A DNA stretch of 64,000 nt, from the NCBI GenBank assembly GCA_002436015.1, contig DIXJ01000011.1, positions 82,960-146,959 on the forward strand, given 5' to 3'. The stretch comes from Synergistaceae bacterium UBA6083 (GTDB lineage Bacteria > Synergistota > Synergistia > Synergistales > 79-D21). Position numbers and translations under genes: made by a program. The stretch's first letter is position 1; every line of letters starts with the position of its first letter. The notes below the pieces were generated by a model. The model searched no databases. It worked only from the letters and a program-made list of their open reading frames with translations, and had not been told where the DNA came from. This document shows positions 63,754 through 64,000 of this stretch, in pieces.

Positions 63754-64000
63754 ATGGCGAAAGAGCATTTTGCAAGAACGAAGCCACACATGAACATCGG
63801 GACGATCGGTCACATCGACCACGGGAAGACGACGCTGACGGCCGCGATCACGAAGACGCTGGCACGGAAGGGTTACGCGGACTTCACGCCGTTCGACATG
63901 ATCGACAAGGCTCCGGAGGAGCGTGAGCGCGGTATCACGATCAACATCGCGCACGTGGAATACCAGACGGACAACCGCCACTACGCGCACATCGACTGCC
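63754..64000 (+). CDS. tuf: Elongation factor Tu, 3' end cut by window
   Basis: The first 82 codons of EF-Tu, which delivers aminoacyl-tRNA to the ribosome. [20 protein letters not shown] leads to the P-loop [13 protein letters not shown], and [19 protein letters not shown] is the switch I region. Most bacteria have GHVDHGKTT; this one has isoleucine. All visible threonine codons are ACG, a stronger bias than in fusA. AAGGGAGGG lies about eight bases before the ATG at 63754. The frame is open to the window edge. Confidence 0.98.
   Translation, partial: MAKEHFARTKPHMNIGTIGHIDHGKTTLTAAITKTLARKGYADFTPFDMIDKAPEERERGITINIAHVEYQTDNRHYAHIDC

Overview
The window is 64 kb of dense, roughly 60% GC bacterial chromosome: 57 protein genes, one tRNA gene, and no gap without a gene longer than about 300 bases. 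Fifty-six of the 57 genes lie on the + strand, most separated by a few bases or overlapping by ATGA, GTGA or TTGA, so the region is a chain of long operons. I see no insertion sequence, phage gene, CRISPR array, rRNA or duplicated gene. The envelope genes (lptA, lptB, murJ, lapA) indicate a two-membrane cell. CIRCE control of groESL, Rex, RqcP, the rpoC-L7Ae-rpsL order, a membrane pyrophosphatase, and the paired TIGR03960 radical SAM and DUF2344 genes point to an anaerobe at the Firmicutes-like end of the diderms. Synergistota is my best guess, from gene order and protein character only.

Layout. 1-6.9 kb: a cut metallo-hydrolase, LPS transport (lptAB), a reverse-strand hydrogenase-type protease, the lipid II flippase murJ, Hsp33, two small uncharacterised genes and tsaD. 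7-13.2 kb: CIRCE-groESL, guaA, then cofactor genes larB and mobB around a permease. 13.3-18.4 kb: hppA with its own promoter and leader hairpin, then dnaG-rpoD. 18.4-22.7 kb: rqcP, ridA, rex, yajC-secD-secF, closed by a perfect 21-bp inverted repeat. 22.8-30.7 kb: a coiled-coil protein with a radical SAM/SPASM enzyme, lapA, recJ, a (p)ppGpp synthetase/hydrolase, dtd, an MBL hydrolase and radC. 30.7-37.7 kb: cell shape and division (mreBCD, mrdA, minCDE, rodA). 37.7-51.5 kb: TIGR03960-DUF2344-rng-smc, then translation and tRNA genes (trmN6-like, rsmI, metG, tatD, tgt, tsaC). 51.5-64 kb: tRNA-Leu(CAG), rpoB-rpoC, an L7Ae-family gene, rpsL, rpsG, fusA and the start of tuf.

Functional themes. tsaC and tsaD, at opposite ends, make the t6A tRNA modification. 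mre, mrd, min and rodA tie wall elongation to septum placement, with murJ supplying lipid II. groESL, hslO and rqcP form a proteostasis set. The strongest promoters seen precede the tRNA, rpoB and the L7Ae-rpsL-rpsG-fusA-tuf cluster; the last two have identical hexamers.

The most unusual feature is RpoC, at 1639 residues. It carries two large insertions that look built from tandem copies of elements already in canonical RNA polymerase: four units near the N terminus, and about 350 residues before the C-terminal conserved block. Also worth attention are the radical SAM/SPASM pair, a nested RNA structure before secD, and the isolated reverse-strand protease gene.
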